DNA of 19,959 nucleotides, taken from contig JAFYOF010000061.1 of assembly GCA_017560305.1 (NCBI GenBank), positions 1 to 19,959 on the forward strand. The letters run 5' to 3'. Below are positions 7,456-15,040 of the stretch, in pieces. Every line of letters begins with the position of its first letter. The stretch's first letter is position 1. Below the pieces are notes generated by a model. That model was not told the origin of the DNA. It worked only from the letters and a program-made list of their open reading frames with translations, and made no database searches. This DNA comes from Alistipes sp. (GTDB taxonomy: Bacteria > Bacteroidota > Bacteroidia > Bacteroidales > Rikenellaceae). The position numbers and the translations under genes were made by a program.

Positions 7456-7506
7456 CGAATAATCAAAAAAATATGCTAACTTCGTACATTATTTTGAACT
7501 CAAGAT

Positions 7507-7514
7507 TACATTTG
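7507..7514 (+). promoter_or_regulatory. putative promoter -7 box for the cvpA operon
   Basis: TACATTTG matches TAnnTTTG. TTCG at 7481-7484 is a possible -33 at a slightly long 22-base spacing. The box lies 27 bases before the cvpA ATG. An alternative weaker box, TAACTTCG, sits at 7477-7484. Confidence 0.45.
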
Positions 7515-7540
7515 GACTAATATTTAACCACTCTTTGCTA

Positions 7541-8035
7541 ATGAATGTATTCGATATAATAATCTACCTCGCTCTGGCGTGGGCGGTCTTCAACGGATGG
7601 CGCAGGGGTTTTCTTCTGCAACTCATCTCGCTGGTGGCTGTGGCTGCGGCAATCTATTGCGCCATCAGATTTGGTGCCGAGGCGGGTGCGACAATGAGCC
7701 TTGAGGGGGCGTCGGCCTCCATCGTGGGCTTTCTGGTAATCTTCGTGGCGGCGATGATTCTCATCTCGGTGGGAGGTCGTCTGCTGCGTGCGGTGTTGCG
7801 ATTGTCGGGCTTGGGTGCTATGGATGTGGTGCTGGGCGTGTTGTTCTCGGTGCTGAAGATGGCGCTGGTGGTCTGCGTCTCATTCTCGTGGTTTGCCACA
7901 ATCAACAAAAACTATTCGCTTGTGAGCGAGCAGGTGGTGAGCGATTCGCGCTGGTTTGAAACGGCGGTGGGGCTGACCGATAAGATTACACCATTTTTTA
8001 ACGATTTGACTAATAATATCTTAAACAATATTTAG
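7541..8035 (+). CDS. cvpA: CvpA family membrane protein
   Basis: 164 residues from the ATG at 7541; an in-frame TTG two codons upstream is possible but less likely. CvpA-family inner-membrane proteins were named for a role in colicin V production; in other bacteria they are linked to envelope homeostasis, and the molecular function is not known. Four hydrophobic segments are visible, near 1-19, 25-43, 59-77 and 98-118. The segment NGWRRGF after the first helix is characteristic of the family. The C-terminal 45 residues are hydrophilic. Four bases separate it from rsgA, and it is the first gene of a four-gene operon. Confidence 0.88.
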   Translation: MNVFDIIIYLALAWAVFNGWRRGFLLQLISLVAVAAAIYCAIRFGAEAGATMSLEGASASIVGFLVIFVAAMILISVGGRLLRAVLRLSGLGAMDVVLGVLFSVLKMALVVCVSFSWFATINKNYSLVSEQVVSDSRWFETAVGLTDKITPFFNDLTNNILNNI

Positions 8036-8039
8036 ACCT

Positions 8040-8966
8040 ATGGCAGATAGCGGATTGGGTTTGGTGCTAAAATCAACAGGCAGTTGGTATGAGGTGCTCT
8101 CCGAGGGTGAGCGTCTGCAATGTCGCATCCGTGGTAAATTGCGCCTCAAGGGCGTGCGCTCGACCAATCCTGTGGTGGTTGGTGACTGGGTGCGCTTCGA
8201 GGCTGATGAGCAGGGCGGCTATGTCATCTCGGCGATTGAGCCTCGCCGAAACTATATCATTCGCAGAGCCTCTAACCTCTCGAAGGAGTCGCATATCATC
8301 GCGGCAAATGTCGATCAGGCGTTGCTCGTCGTGACACTCTTTTCGCCCGCTACGGCGACGGAGTTTGTTGATAGATTTTTGGTTACCTGTGAGGCATACA
8401 AGGTGCCTGTGACGATACTTCTTGCCAAGATTGACCTTGCGAGGGAGCACCCCGAGGCGGTGGAGGAGTTTCACGCCATATATGAGAGTGCGGGCTATAA
8501 AATCGTAGAGGTGTCGGCCACCGAGGGCGAGGGCATCGAAGAGGTGCGCGAGTTGCTGCGTGGCAAGACTACGCTGCTGTCGGGAAATTCGGGCGTTGGC
8601 AAGTCTACGCTTGTGGCGGCGGTGGAGCAGGGTCTGGATATCAAGACCGGCGAAATCTCGCAGAGCCACCACAAGGGCAAGCATACAACAACTTTCTCTA
8701 CGATGTATCCTTTAGCGGATGGCGGATATATCATTGACACCCCTGGCATCAAGGGCTTTGGTTTGATTGATATTGAGGATGCCGAGCTGGCGCACTACTT
8801 CCCCGAGATGATGCGTTTTTTGCCCGATTGCCGTTTCTACAATTGTTCTCATACCCACGAGCCAGGCTGCGCCGTGGTTGAGGCGGTCAAGCAGGGCGAG
8901 ATTGCCTATCCGCGATATGAGAGTTACCTGAAAATAATGGATGAAGATGACAAATATCGAAAATAA
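8040..8966 (+). CDS. rsgA: ribosome small subunit-dependent GTPase RsgA (YjeQ)
   Basis: 308 residues. RsgA is a circularly permuted GTPase that checks and releases late 30S ribosomal subunits during assembly. The order is an N-terminal OB-fold (about 5-68), the permuted G domain with G4 first, then G1 GNSGVGKST (182-190), KHTTTFS with the switch threonines (214-220), G3 DTPG (233-236), and a C-terminal zinc motif with C264, C269, H271 and C277. The usual G4 motif NKxD reads AKID (129-132), so the guanine-contacting Asn is replaced by Ala. Everything else is intact. The 3' end overlaps trmH by 26 bases, which suggests translational coupling, and cvpA is four bases upstream. Confidence 0.95.
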   Translation: MADSGLGLVLKSTGSWYEVLSEGERLQCRIRGKLRLKGVRSTNPVVVGDWVRFEADEQGGYVISAIEPRRNYIIRRASNLSKESHIIAANVDQALLVVTLFSPATATEFVDRFLVTCEAYKVPVTILLAKIDLAREHPEAVEEFHAIYESAGYKIVEVSATEGEGIEEVRELLRGKTTLLSGNSGVGKSTLVAAVEQGLDIKTGEISQSHHKGKHTTTFSTMYPLADGGYIIDTPGIKGFGLIDIEDAELAHYFPEMMRFLPDCRFYNCSHTHEPGCAVVEAVKQGEIAYPRYESYLKIMDEDDKYRK

Positions 8967-9657
8967 TCTGAGAAGTTATTGCGAGGGTCGTGATGCCGAA
9001 TGGTTTGCCCCTCGCATCGAGTATATGATGGATTTTCTCACTCAGGAGCGCATCGAGGTGCTGCGCCGTACGCTTGACGCACGCACCCGCTATATGACCA
9101 TCCTGACCGAGAACACCTTCCATCCCCAGAACGCATCGGCTCTTATGCGCCACTGCGAGGCTTTTGGCGTGCAGGATTTGCACACGGTGGAGACTGTCTG
9201 CAAGTTCAACCCCAATGTGAACATCGTGCGTGGCACGGACAAGTGGGTGGATATCAATCGCCACGAGTCAACCACCGAGGCTATCGCTTCGCTCAAGGCG
9301 GCGGGCTACCGCATCGTGGCGACCACACCTCACCGCGAGAGTTGCACGCCCGAGACCTTCGATGTCGAGAAGGGTAAGTTCTGTCTGGTCTTCGGCACGG
9401 AGCACGCAGGTGTGTCGGACGAGATTATCGCCTCGGCGGATGAGTATCTGCGCATCCCGATGTGCGGAATGGTCGAGAGTCTGAATGTATCGGCTTCGGC
9501 TGCCATCCTCATCTATATGCTCTCGCAGCGTATGCGCCTCTCGTCAGCGATTGACTGGCGTCTGAAGGATGAGGAGCGACAGGAGTTGATGTTCCGCTGG
9601 GTGATGTCGTCGGCGAGGGATGCCGAGCGAGTGCTTGAGCGTAAATTTGGAAAGTAA
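8941..9657 (+). CDS. trmH: TrmH-family (SpoU) tRNA 2'-O-methyltransferase
   Basis: 238 residues, close to E. coli TrmH, which methylates the ribose of G18 in tRNA. SPOUT motifs are complete: motif 1 HPQNASALMRHCEAFG (61-76, with the conserved R70), motif 2 VFGTEHAGVS (150-159), and motif 3 IPMCGMVESLNVSASAA (172-188), nearly identical to E. coli TrmH in this stretch. GTDKWVD (98-104) matches the TrmH region after motif 1. The Gm18 specificity is inferred from similarity; another RNA target is possible. The ATG at 8941 overlaps rsgA by 26 bases; a second ATG at 8947 would overlap by 20. Its stop shares one base with the start of the next gene. Confidence 0.9.
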   Translation: MKMTNIENNLRSYCEGRDAEWFAPRIEYMMDFLTQERIEVLRRTLDARTRYMTILTENTFHPQNASALMRHCEAFGVQDLHTVETVCKFNPNVNIVRGTDKWVDINRHESTTEAIASLKAAGYRIVATTPHRESCTPETFDVEKGKFCLVFGTEHAGVSDEIIASADEYLRIPMCGMVESLNVSASAAILIYMLSQRMRLSSAIDWRLKDEERQELMFRWVMSSARDAERVLERKFGK

Positions 9658-10856
9658 TGAGCGAGATTTTAAGAAAACAGTTTTTGCGCCACATAGCGCA
9701 GACCTCTCCCGCACCGCAGCTCATCGAGGTGGCGCGTGCCGAGGGTGTCTTTTTCTATACGCCCGAGGGCAAGCCTTACTACGATTTGGTGTCGGGCGTG
9801 TCGGTGAATAATGTGGGTCACGCCAACCCTGTGGTTGTCGAGGCTGTGCAGCGACAGGCGGCTGATTATATGCATATTATGGTCTACGGCGAGATGGTCG
9901 AGCGCCCTCAGGTGGAGTTCGCGCGCCGTTTGGCTGAGGCTCTGCCCGAGCCGCTGGATACGGTCTACTTCCTCAATTCAGGAGCCGAGGCTGTCGAGGG
10001 CGCGCTGAAACTGGCGAAGCGCTACACCCACCGCACCGAGATGATATCTATGCGCCGGGCCTACCACGGCTCAACTCACGGCGCGATGAGTATGATGGGC
10101 CAGCCTGAGGGCGAGGAGTGGAAGAATGCCTTCCGCCCATTGTTGCCCGACACGAAGGCTATTGAGTTCAACTCGTTTGCCGACCTTGAGCAGATTACCG
10201 AGCGCACGGCGTGTGTCTTGTGCGAGCCCGTGCAGGGCGAGGCGGGCGTGAAAGTGCCCGTTGAGGGTTATTTGCAGGCGTTGCGCAAGCGCTGTGATGA
10301 GGTGGGCGCGCTGCTTATCTTCGATGAGATTCAGGTTGGTATGGGTCGCGCGGGCGAGATGTTTGCGATGAAGAAATATGGCGTGACGCCCGACATAGTA
10401 TGCTTGGCGAAGGCGTTGGGTGGCGGTATGCCGCTCGGTGCGTTTGTGTCGAGTCAGGAGATTATGTCAACGCTGACGCACAACCCCGTGCTGGGTCACA
10501 TCACCACCTTTGGCGGTCACCCAGTGTGCTGTGCAGCGGGCTTGGCTGCGATGAAATTTTTGCAGGATAACAAGGTTGTAGAGGATGTTGAGCGCAAGGG
10601 CGCACTCTATGAAGAGTTGCTCACGGACCACCCTGCAGTGAAGGAGATTCGCCGCAGCGGCTTGTTGCTGGCCGTTGAGTTGGGCGAGGCGGAGAAACTC
10701 TACCGCCTGATAGACCTCTTTATTCAGGAGGGCATCCTGAGCGACTGGTTCCTCTACTGCGACACCGCCTTCCGCATCTCACCACCGCTGGTCATCACCG
10801 ACGCCGAGATTAAGGATAGTGTGAGAATAATCAAGAAATGTCTTGACAGATTATAA
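9657..10856 (+). CDS. class III pyridoxal-phosphate aminotransferase (aspartate aminotransferase family)
   Basis: 399 residues, of the fold-type I class III group that includes acetylornithine, ornithine and 4-aminobutyrate aminotransferases. Visible: NSGAEAVEGALKLA (107-120), the phosphate-binding AYHGSTHG (135-142), FDEIQVGMGR (222-231) with D223 contacting the pyridine nitrogen, and the PLP lysine K252 in LAKALGGGMPLGA. T283-T284 in HITTFGGHP complete the cofactor site from the other subunit. The amino-donor and acceptor cannot be read from the sequence. With no arginine genes nearby, ArgD is not supported. The ATG overlaps the trmH stop by one base, making it the last gene of the cvpA operon, and a strong hairpin follows. 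Confidence 0.92.
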   Translation: MSEILRKQFLRHIAQTSPAPQLIEVARAEGVFFYTPEGKPYYDLVSGVSVNNVGHANPVVVEAVQRQAADYMHIMVYGEMVERPQVEFARRLAEALPEPLDTVYFLNSGAEAVEGALKLAKRYTHRTEMISMRRAYHGSTHGAMSMMGQPEGEEWKNAFRPLLPDTKAIEFNSFADLEQITERTACVLCEPVQGEAGVKVPVEGYLQALRKRCDEVGALLIFDEIQVGMGRAGEMFAMKKYGVTPDIVCLAKALGGGMPLGAFVSSQEIMSTLTHNPVLGHITTFGGHPVCCAAGLAAMKFLQDNKVVEDVERKGALYEELLTDHPAVKEIRRSGLLLAVELGEAEKLYRLIDLFIQEGILSDWFLYCDTAFRISPPLVITDAEIKDSVRIIKKCLDRL

Positions 10857-10893
10857 AAATGTAGGGTTGTCCAAGCGGACAACCCTATTTCAT
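10855..10893. terminator. bidirectional terminator between the aminotransferase and nfo
   Basis: A perfect 11-base-pair stem (TAGGGTTGTCC at 10862-10872 with GGACAACCCTA at 10877-10887) around an AAGC loop. It is flanked by an A-rich run on the left and a T-rich run on the right, so transcripts from both convergent genes meet a hairpin plus Ts. Confidence 0.88.
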
Positions 10894-11741
10894 TATTTCT
10901 CCTCGGCAAAACTCTTTAGCTGAGCAATCTCCTCTGCCCAGCGTGCCTCGTCGGGGGTCTCAAGGATGAGCGGAATGCCATCGAAGCGGGCATCCTGAGC
11001 GATGTAGCGGAATGGGGTGATGCCCAAAAATCCTTCGCCCATAGGCGAGTGGCGGTCTACGCGGCTACCTACACCCTTCAAGGCGTCGTTCAGGTGCATA
11101 CCTCGCAGATACTTAAAGCCCACCTCTCGTTCAAACTCCGCAAAGACCTTTTCGCAACCCTCGGGGGTAGACAAATCATAGCCCGCAGCGAATGAGTGGC
11201 AGGTGTCAAGACATACGCCCACGCGCGACTTATCCTCCACGCGGTCAATGATATACGCCAAGTGCCAGAACGCATAACCTAGGTTTGAGCCCTGACCCGC
11301 AGTATTCTCGATTACGGCGGTCACGCCGCTGGTCTTCTCCAATGCTATGTTGATTGACTCGGCAACCAGAGCAAGGCTCTCCTCCTCCGAAATCTTCTTC
11401 AGGTGGCTGCCTGGGTGGAAGTTCAGTCGGTCAAGACCCAGCGCCTCGCAACGCTGCATCTCGTGGATGAACGATGCGCGCGACTTCTCAAGACCCTCCG
11501 CCTCGGGATGACCGAGGTTGATAAGATAACTGTCGTGTGGCAGAATCTGATTTGGGGCGTAGCCGTACTTCTCACACGCCTCGCGGAAGGCATCAATCTG
11601 TGCCGCTGTAAGCGCTGGCGCAGCCCACTGGCGTTGGTTTTTTGTGAAGAGCGCAAACGCCGTCGCTCCTATCTCGTGTGCATTTCGTGGCGCATTTTCC
11701 ACACCGCCCGAAGCACTCACATGTGCACCAAAGTATTTCAT
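10893..11741 (-). CDS. nfo: deoxyribonuclease IV (AP endonuclease Nfo)
   Basis: 282 residues, almost the length of E. coli Nfo (285). The enzyme cuts DNA 5' of abasic sites and removes 3'-blocking groups during base excision repair. All nine trinuclear zinc ligands are present and fall at the same numbers as in E. coli Nfo: H69, H109, E145, D179, H182, H216, D229, H231 and E261. The signature blocks are [29 protein letters not shown] and [16 protein letters not shown]. The fold is an AP endonuclease family 2 TIM barrel, cytoplasmic, with no signal peptide. It is a single-gene unit, divergent from the DUF3078-like gene and convergent with the aminotransferase. Confidence 0.97.
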   Translation of the reverse strand: MKYFGAHVSASGGVENAPRNAHEIGATAFALFTKNQRQWAAPALTAAQIDAFREACEKYGYAPNQILPHDSYLINLGHPEAEGLEKSRASFIHEMQRCEALGLDRLNFHPGSHLKKISEEESLALVAESINIALEKTSGVTAVIENTAGQGSNLGYAFWHLAYIIDRVEDKSRVGVCLDTCHSFAAGYDLSTPEGCEKVFAEFEREVGFKYLRGMHLNDALKGVGSRVDRHSPMGEGFLGITPFRYIAQDARFDGIPLILETPDEARWAEEIAQLKSFAEEK

Positions 11742-11767
11742 TGTTCAATGAGGTTAAATATGTCTTA

Positions 11768-11775
11768 CAAAAGTA
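11768..11775 (-). promoter_or_regulatory. putative nfo promoter -7 box
   Basis: The minus strand reads TACTTTTG, matching TAnnTTTG, 27 bases before the nfo ATG. No convincing -33 element is visible. It lies back to back with the DUF3078-like gene's box at 11798-11805. Confidence 0.4.
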
Positions 11776-11797
11776 ATATATTTTACCGAAAAATCGC

Positions 11798-11805
11798 TAA
11801 CTTTG
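11798..11805 (+). promoter_or_regulatory. putative promoter -7 box for the envelope cluster
   Basis: TAACTTTG, identical to the prmA -7 box, lies 51 bases before the start of the DUF3078-like gene. The -33 region is AT-rich but lacks TTTG. Confidence 0.5.
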
Positions 11806-11855
11806 TTGCTTGAATTTAAGTAGTAAGAATTAGGACAAAAAGAGTTTTTTAGGTT

Positions 11856-13013
11856 ATGAGAAAATTGATACTTTTGATGTTGGGTCTTATGCTCTGCACT
11901 ACGGCGGCGAAGGCTCAATTTACGCTCAACGAGAAGCATAAGTCAATGGAGGAGAAGATTAAGTTCAGCGATAGCGCGATGAAGAACATAAAGACCTCTA
12001 CCGACTATGAGAGTGAGGCTCGTGAGCGCCTTGAGCGCAAGCGTCTGCGCAAGGAGCGCAACACTCTCTCGATAGGTTACAACCTCCAGGGCTCGATGCT
12101 GGCAACCAACAGAGCGTGGGGTGGCGACAATACCTTCTCGGTGTTGGCGTGGATTAACCTCAACCACCGCTATGCCAAGGACCTCTTCTCGGTGACAAAC
12201 TCGGGTGAGGCGCGTATGGGTTACAACAGCATCCGTGTTGATGTGCAGCAGGAGGAGGAAGTTGTCCGCAAGGGCGTGTGGTTTAAGAATGTCGACCAGT
12301 TCTGGTTCCAGACTCAGCCTGCGCGCAAGATTAACGACCGCTGGGCATATAGTGCTACGGGTCGTATCAGCAGCCAGCTTACACGCAGCTACCAGTCGCG
12401 TACTGCGCAGGAGGATGAGAACCTCACAACATCATTCCTTGCTCCGGCATCTGTTTCGATTTCGTTGGGTTTCACTTACAATACAGGCAAGCCAAAGTTC
12501 CCGGTGACAATCTCGTTGAACGCCTTGTCAACCAGCGGTACACTCGTCTATTGCGAGGAGTTGCGTCAGTTGTACTTGAATCGTGGAGCAGTAAGTTACT
12601 TCGGTGTGGATATCGACAAGCACGCTACATTCTCTGGCGGTTCGCAGATTAACATCAACTTCAACCGCACCTGGGGTAAGAACGGCTGGTTGAACTATCG
12701 CACCGAGATTATCTCATACTATGGTTGGATTACCAATGTGATGAACCACTCGAAGATTCGTGATTGGTATGACTATCAGGCTGACAAGCGCCGCTTCGAG
12801 GAGGGTAAGTTGGAGACTGCCCCAACGGCTGTGCCTCGCCATGTCGAGTTGCACCCTACCGTGGGCTGGAAAAACTGGATTAACATCAAGATTGCGAAGT
12901 ATGTGTCAAGCTCGTTCTACTATGAGTTGCAGTACGACAAGGCGCGCTCTGACGAAGTTCGTATGCAGTCGACATTGACATTCGGTTTCTCTTACACATT
13001 CAAGAATAAGTAG
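11856..13013 (+). CDS. DUF3078-like outer-membrane beta-barrel protein
   Basis: 385 residues. A signal peptide with likely cleavage after KA at 20 is followed by a charged, probably helical linker (22-68, with many Lys, Arg and Glu). The rest is a long series of alternating hydrophobic/aromatic strands from SIGYNLQGSML (72-82) to TLTFGFSYTF (373-382), typical of an outer-membrane beta-barrel. The W-G-G-D-N motif near 88-92 resembles the conserved W-x-x-GG-x-N feature of DUF3078 proteins of Bacteroidetes. The assignment is from recall of the family pattern, and the function is unknown. It is the first gene of a run encoding only exported or membrane proteins, 70 bases ahead of ctpA, and it has its own -7 box. 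Confidence 0.75.
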   Translation: MRKLILLMLGLMLCTTAAKAQFTLNEKHKSMEEKIKFSDSAMKNIKTSTDYESEARERLERKRLRKERNTLSIGYNLQGSMLATNRAWGGDNTFSVLAWINLNHRYAKDLFSVTNSGEARMGYNSIRVDVQQEEEVVRKGVWFKNVDQFWFQTQPARKINDRWAYSATGRISSQLTRSYQSRTAQEDENLTTSFLAPASVSISLGFTYNTGKPKFPVTISLNALSTSGTLVYCEELRQLYLNRGAVSYFGVDIDKHATFSGGSQININFNRTWGKNGWLNYRTEIISYYGWITNVMNHSKIRDWYDYQADKRRFEEGKLETAPTAVPRHVELHPTVGWKNWINIKIAKYVSSSFYYELQYDKARSDEVRMQSTLTFGFSYTFKNK

Positions 13014-13030
13014 CCCTTTTGGCACATCCG

Positions 13031-13062
13031 CCCGCGCAGTTTGGTATATCTCTTGCGGCGGG
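13031..13062 (+). other. intercistronic hairpin between the DUF3078-like gene and ctpA
   Basis: CCCGCGCA (13031-13038) pairs with TGCG-G-CGGG (13054-13062) through eight base pairs with one bulged G and a 15-base loop. No T-run follows, so it is not a standard terminator. It may stabilise the upstream message or moderate read-through into ctpA. Confidence 0.35.
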
Positions 13063-13083
13063 GTGGAGTATTAAAAGCAAGAT

Positions 13084-14736
13084 ATGTATAGAAATTCAAA
13101 ACACACTATCATATTCCCACTCGTTCTGGCGGTGGGAATTGTATTGGGAATATTGCTGGGTCAGTTTGTGGGTCGCAACAAGGCGGAGACGCAGTTGCGC
13201 ACCTTCATCAGCCGTGCTGGTCTGACCTCGCCAAACAAGTTGATGCAGACCTGTATGCTGGTGGAGAACAAGTATGTTGACTCCATCTCGATGGACTCGC
13301 TCACCGAGCTTGTCATCCCACTTATGATGAAGGAGCTCGACCCACACTCGGAGTATATCCCTGCGCGCGATATGCAGGCGATAAACGAGCCGCTGGAGGG
13401 TGAGTTTGACGGCATCGGCGTGATGTTCAACGCTGCAACCGACACAGTCATCGTCCTGAGCGTTATCCCCAACGGACCAAGCGCCAAGGCGGGCGTGGTG
13501 GCGGGCGACCGCATCATTCAGGTGAACGACACTCTGGTGGCGGGCGTGAAGATGCCACAGAACGACATCGTGAAGCGTCTGCGCGGTAAGCGTGGCAGCG
13601 AGGTGAAGCTCTCGCTCAAGCGTCAGGGCGTGGATGATTTGGTTGACATCACCGTGGTGCGTGACGCTATTCCACTCAAAAGCATCGAGTCGTCGTTTAT
13701 GATTAACGACAAGGTGGGCTTCATCCGCCTCTCGCAGTTTGCCCGCACATCCTATGTGGAGTTGATGCGTGCTTTGGCGGAGTTGCGTGCGCAAGGTATG
13801 AAGAGCCTGATTTTCGACCTTAGAGGTAACTCGGGAGGCTTCCTTGATCAGGCGATTATGATTGTCAACGAGTTCCTGCCTGAGGGCAACCTTATAGTCT
13901 ACACCGAGGATCGCAACGGCGAGCAGATAAAGGAGTATAGTGATGGTCGGGGCACATCAACCGACCTCGGTCTGGTGATTCTCATTGATGAGAACAGCGC
14001 CTCGGCGAGTGAGATTCTGGCGGGTGCGGTGCAGGACAATGACCGCGGTACGATTGTGGGTCGTCGCTCGTTTGGTAAGGGTCTTGTGCAGCAGCAGGTG
14101 CCTTACACCGATGGCTCGGCTCTGCGTCTTACCATTGCGCGTTACTACACGCCTACGGGTCGCTCTATCCAGAAGCCATATCAGAATGGTCAGCAGGATG
14201 AGTACGCCTTGGATTTGGTGAATCGTTACAACAACAACGAGTTCTTCTCTGCCGACAGCATCCACTTTGCCGATTCGTTGAAGTACACAACGCCAAAGGG
14301 CAAGATTGTCTATGGCGGTGGCGGTATTATGCCCGATGTATTTATCCCGATGGATACCCTGGATATGACAAAATACTTTATGGAGGTATCGGCTCGCAAC
14401 ATCCTCTATCGCTACACCATCGAGTATGCCGACAAACATCGTGAGGCGCTCAACGGCGTGCAGACGATGGATGACCTCACGGCTCTGCTCGATGCCGACA
14501 AGACGCTGTTGCAGGACTTTGTGAGATATGCGGCGCAGAAGGGTGTGAAGCCAGTTCAGCGTGACATCGCCCGCTCGCGCAAGATTATTGAGTCGCAGTT
14601 GAAGGCCTACATCGGCAGAAATACTGTGTTGGAGGACAATGCTTTTTATTACAATATCATCCCTATCGACAAGGTGCTCCTGAAGTCAATCGACTTGCTT
14701 GAGAGCGAGGGTGGGGAGCAAAAGAGTGAATTATGA
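13084..14736 (+). CDS. S41 family C-terminal processing peptidase (CtpA/Prc type)
   Basis: 550 residues. Tail-specific proteases of this type degrade or mature periplasmic proteins from their C-termini. The N-terminus has one hydrophobic helix (10-27, IFPLVLAVGIVLGILLG) acting as an uncleaved anchor, placing the protease in the periplasm. A PDZ domain (about 105-190) begins with GEFDGIGVMF and contains GVVAGDRIIQVND. The S41 core holds FDLRGNSGG (244-252), the catalytic serine S307 in ENSASASE, and the lysine K332 in RRSFGKGLV, with the 25-residue Ser-Lys spacing seen in E. coli Prc. The C-terminal extension (about 420-550) is helical and of unknown role. The stop overlaps the start of the next small gene (ATGA), so the two are translationally coupled. 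Confidence 0.94.
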   Translation: MYRNSKHTIIFPLVLAVGIVLGILLGQFVGRNKAETQLRTFISRAGLTSPNKLMQTCMLVENKYVDSISMDSLTELVIPLMMKELDPHSEYIPARDMQAINEPLEGEFDGIGVMFNAATDTVIVLSVIPNGPSAKAGVVAGDRIIQVNDTLVAGVKMPQNDIVKRLRGKRGSEVKLSLKRQGVDDLVDITVVRDAIPLKSIESSFMINDKVGFIRLSQFARTSYVELMRALAELRAQGMKSLIFDLRGNSGGFLDQAIMIVNEFLPEGNLIVYTEDRNGEQIKEYSDGRGTSTDLGLVILIDENSASASEILAGAVQDNDRGTIVGRRSFGKGLVQQQVPYTDGSALRLTIARYYTPTGRSIQKPYQNGQQDEYALDLVNRYNNNEFFSADSIHFADSLKYTTPKGKIVYGGGGIMPDVFIPMDTLDMTKYFMEVSARNILYRYTIEYADKHREALNGVQTMDDLTALLDADKTLLQDFVRYAAQKGVKPVQRDIARSRKIIESQLKAYIGRNTVLEDNAFYYNIIPIDKVLLKSIDLLESEGGEQKSEL

Positions 14737-15005
14737 TTAAGAAAATTATAGGAACATTATTTGCCGTGGCGGTGATTTCTCTCATCGTATTTACGGCGTT
14801 GGGCGCAGGCTCTTATGAGAGTATGTTGCCCGAGGGTACATTCTCGTTTATGCAGCGTGGCGAGGCTCAGCAGAGCGCAGCCGTAGAGGAGGTAGCCGAG
14901 GAGTCTGCCGATGACATCGTTGCCGAGGAGCAAGATAGCCTTGCCGAGGAGCAGACTGAAGAACAGAGTGAAGAACTGACAACTGAGTCTGCCGACGAGC
15001 AGTAG
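14733..15005 (+). CDS. small acidic membrane-anchored or secreted protein coupled to ctpA
   Basis: 90 residues, with no family that I recognise. Residues 1-25 form a Lys-led hydrophobic helix (membrane anchor or signal peptide). The remaining 65 residues are extremely acidic: 17 Glu and 4 Asp against a single Arg, with the AEE motif repeated three times between 54 and 73 and a Gln/Ser/Thr-rich finish. The tail is predicted to be disordered. The start codon overlaps the ctpA stop by four bases (ATGA), a classic sign of translational coupling, and a phosphatase gene follows after 35 bases. A coupled adaptor, inhibitor or substrate of the protease is plausible but is inference. Codon composition matches the neighbours, which supports a real gene despite the low complexity. 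Confidence 0.7.
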   Translation: MIKKIIGTLFAVAVISLIVFTALGAGSYESMLPEGTFSFMQRGEAQQSAAVEEVAEESADDIVAEEQDSLAEEQTEEQSEELTTESADEQ

Positions 15006-15040
15006 CCCCAACTTGCCCGAAGAACCTAAAACGAACCGAT

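Noticed and set aside
7362..7466. N-terminal extension of the GH2 protein by 35 residues
   Set aside because: It would place a basic segment before a clean signal peptide and would cover the structured leader and the promoter region; the ATG at 7361 is the better start.
8073..8684. 203-codon open frame antisense to rsgA
   Set aside because: A shadow frame with no motif; rsgA motifs are intact on the plus strand.
9657..10856. Acetylornithine aminotransferase ArgD
   Set aside because: The class III motifs are shared by many enzymes and no arginine biosynthesis gene is nearby, so the specific name is not supported.
13096..13794. 232-codon open frame antisense to ctpA
   Set aside because: The composition (rich in His, Leu and Arg) is typical of an antisense shadow; the plus-strand protease is certain.
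14894..14965. Tandem repeat from the recurring GCCGAGGAG
   Set aside because: The copies are irregularly spaced and follow from the Ala-Glu-Glu-rich protein sequence rather than a DNA repeat array.
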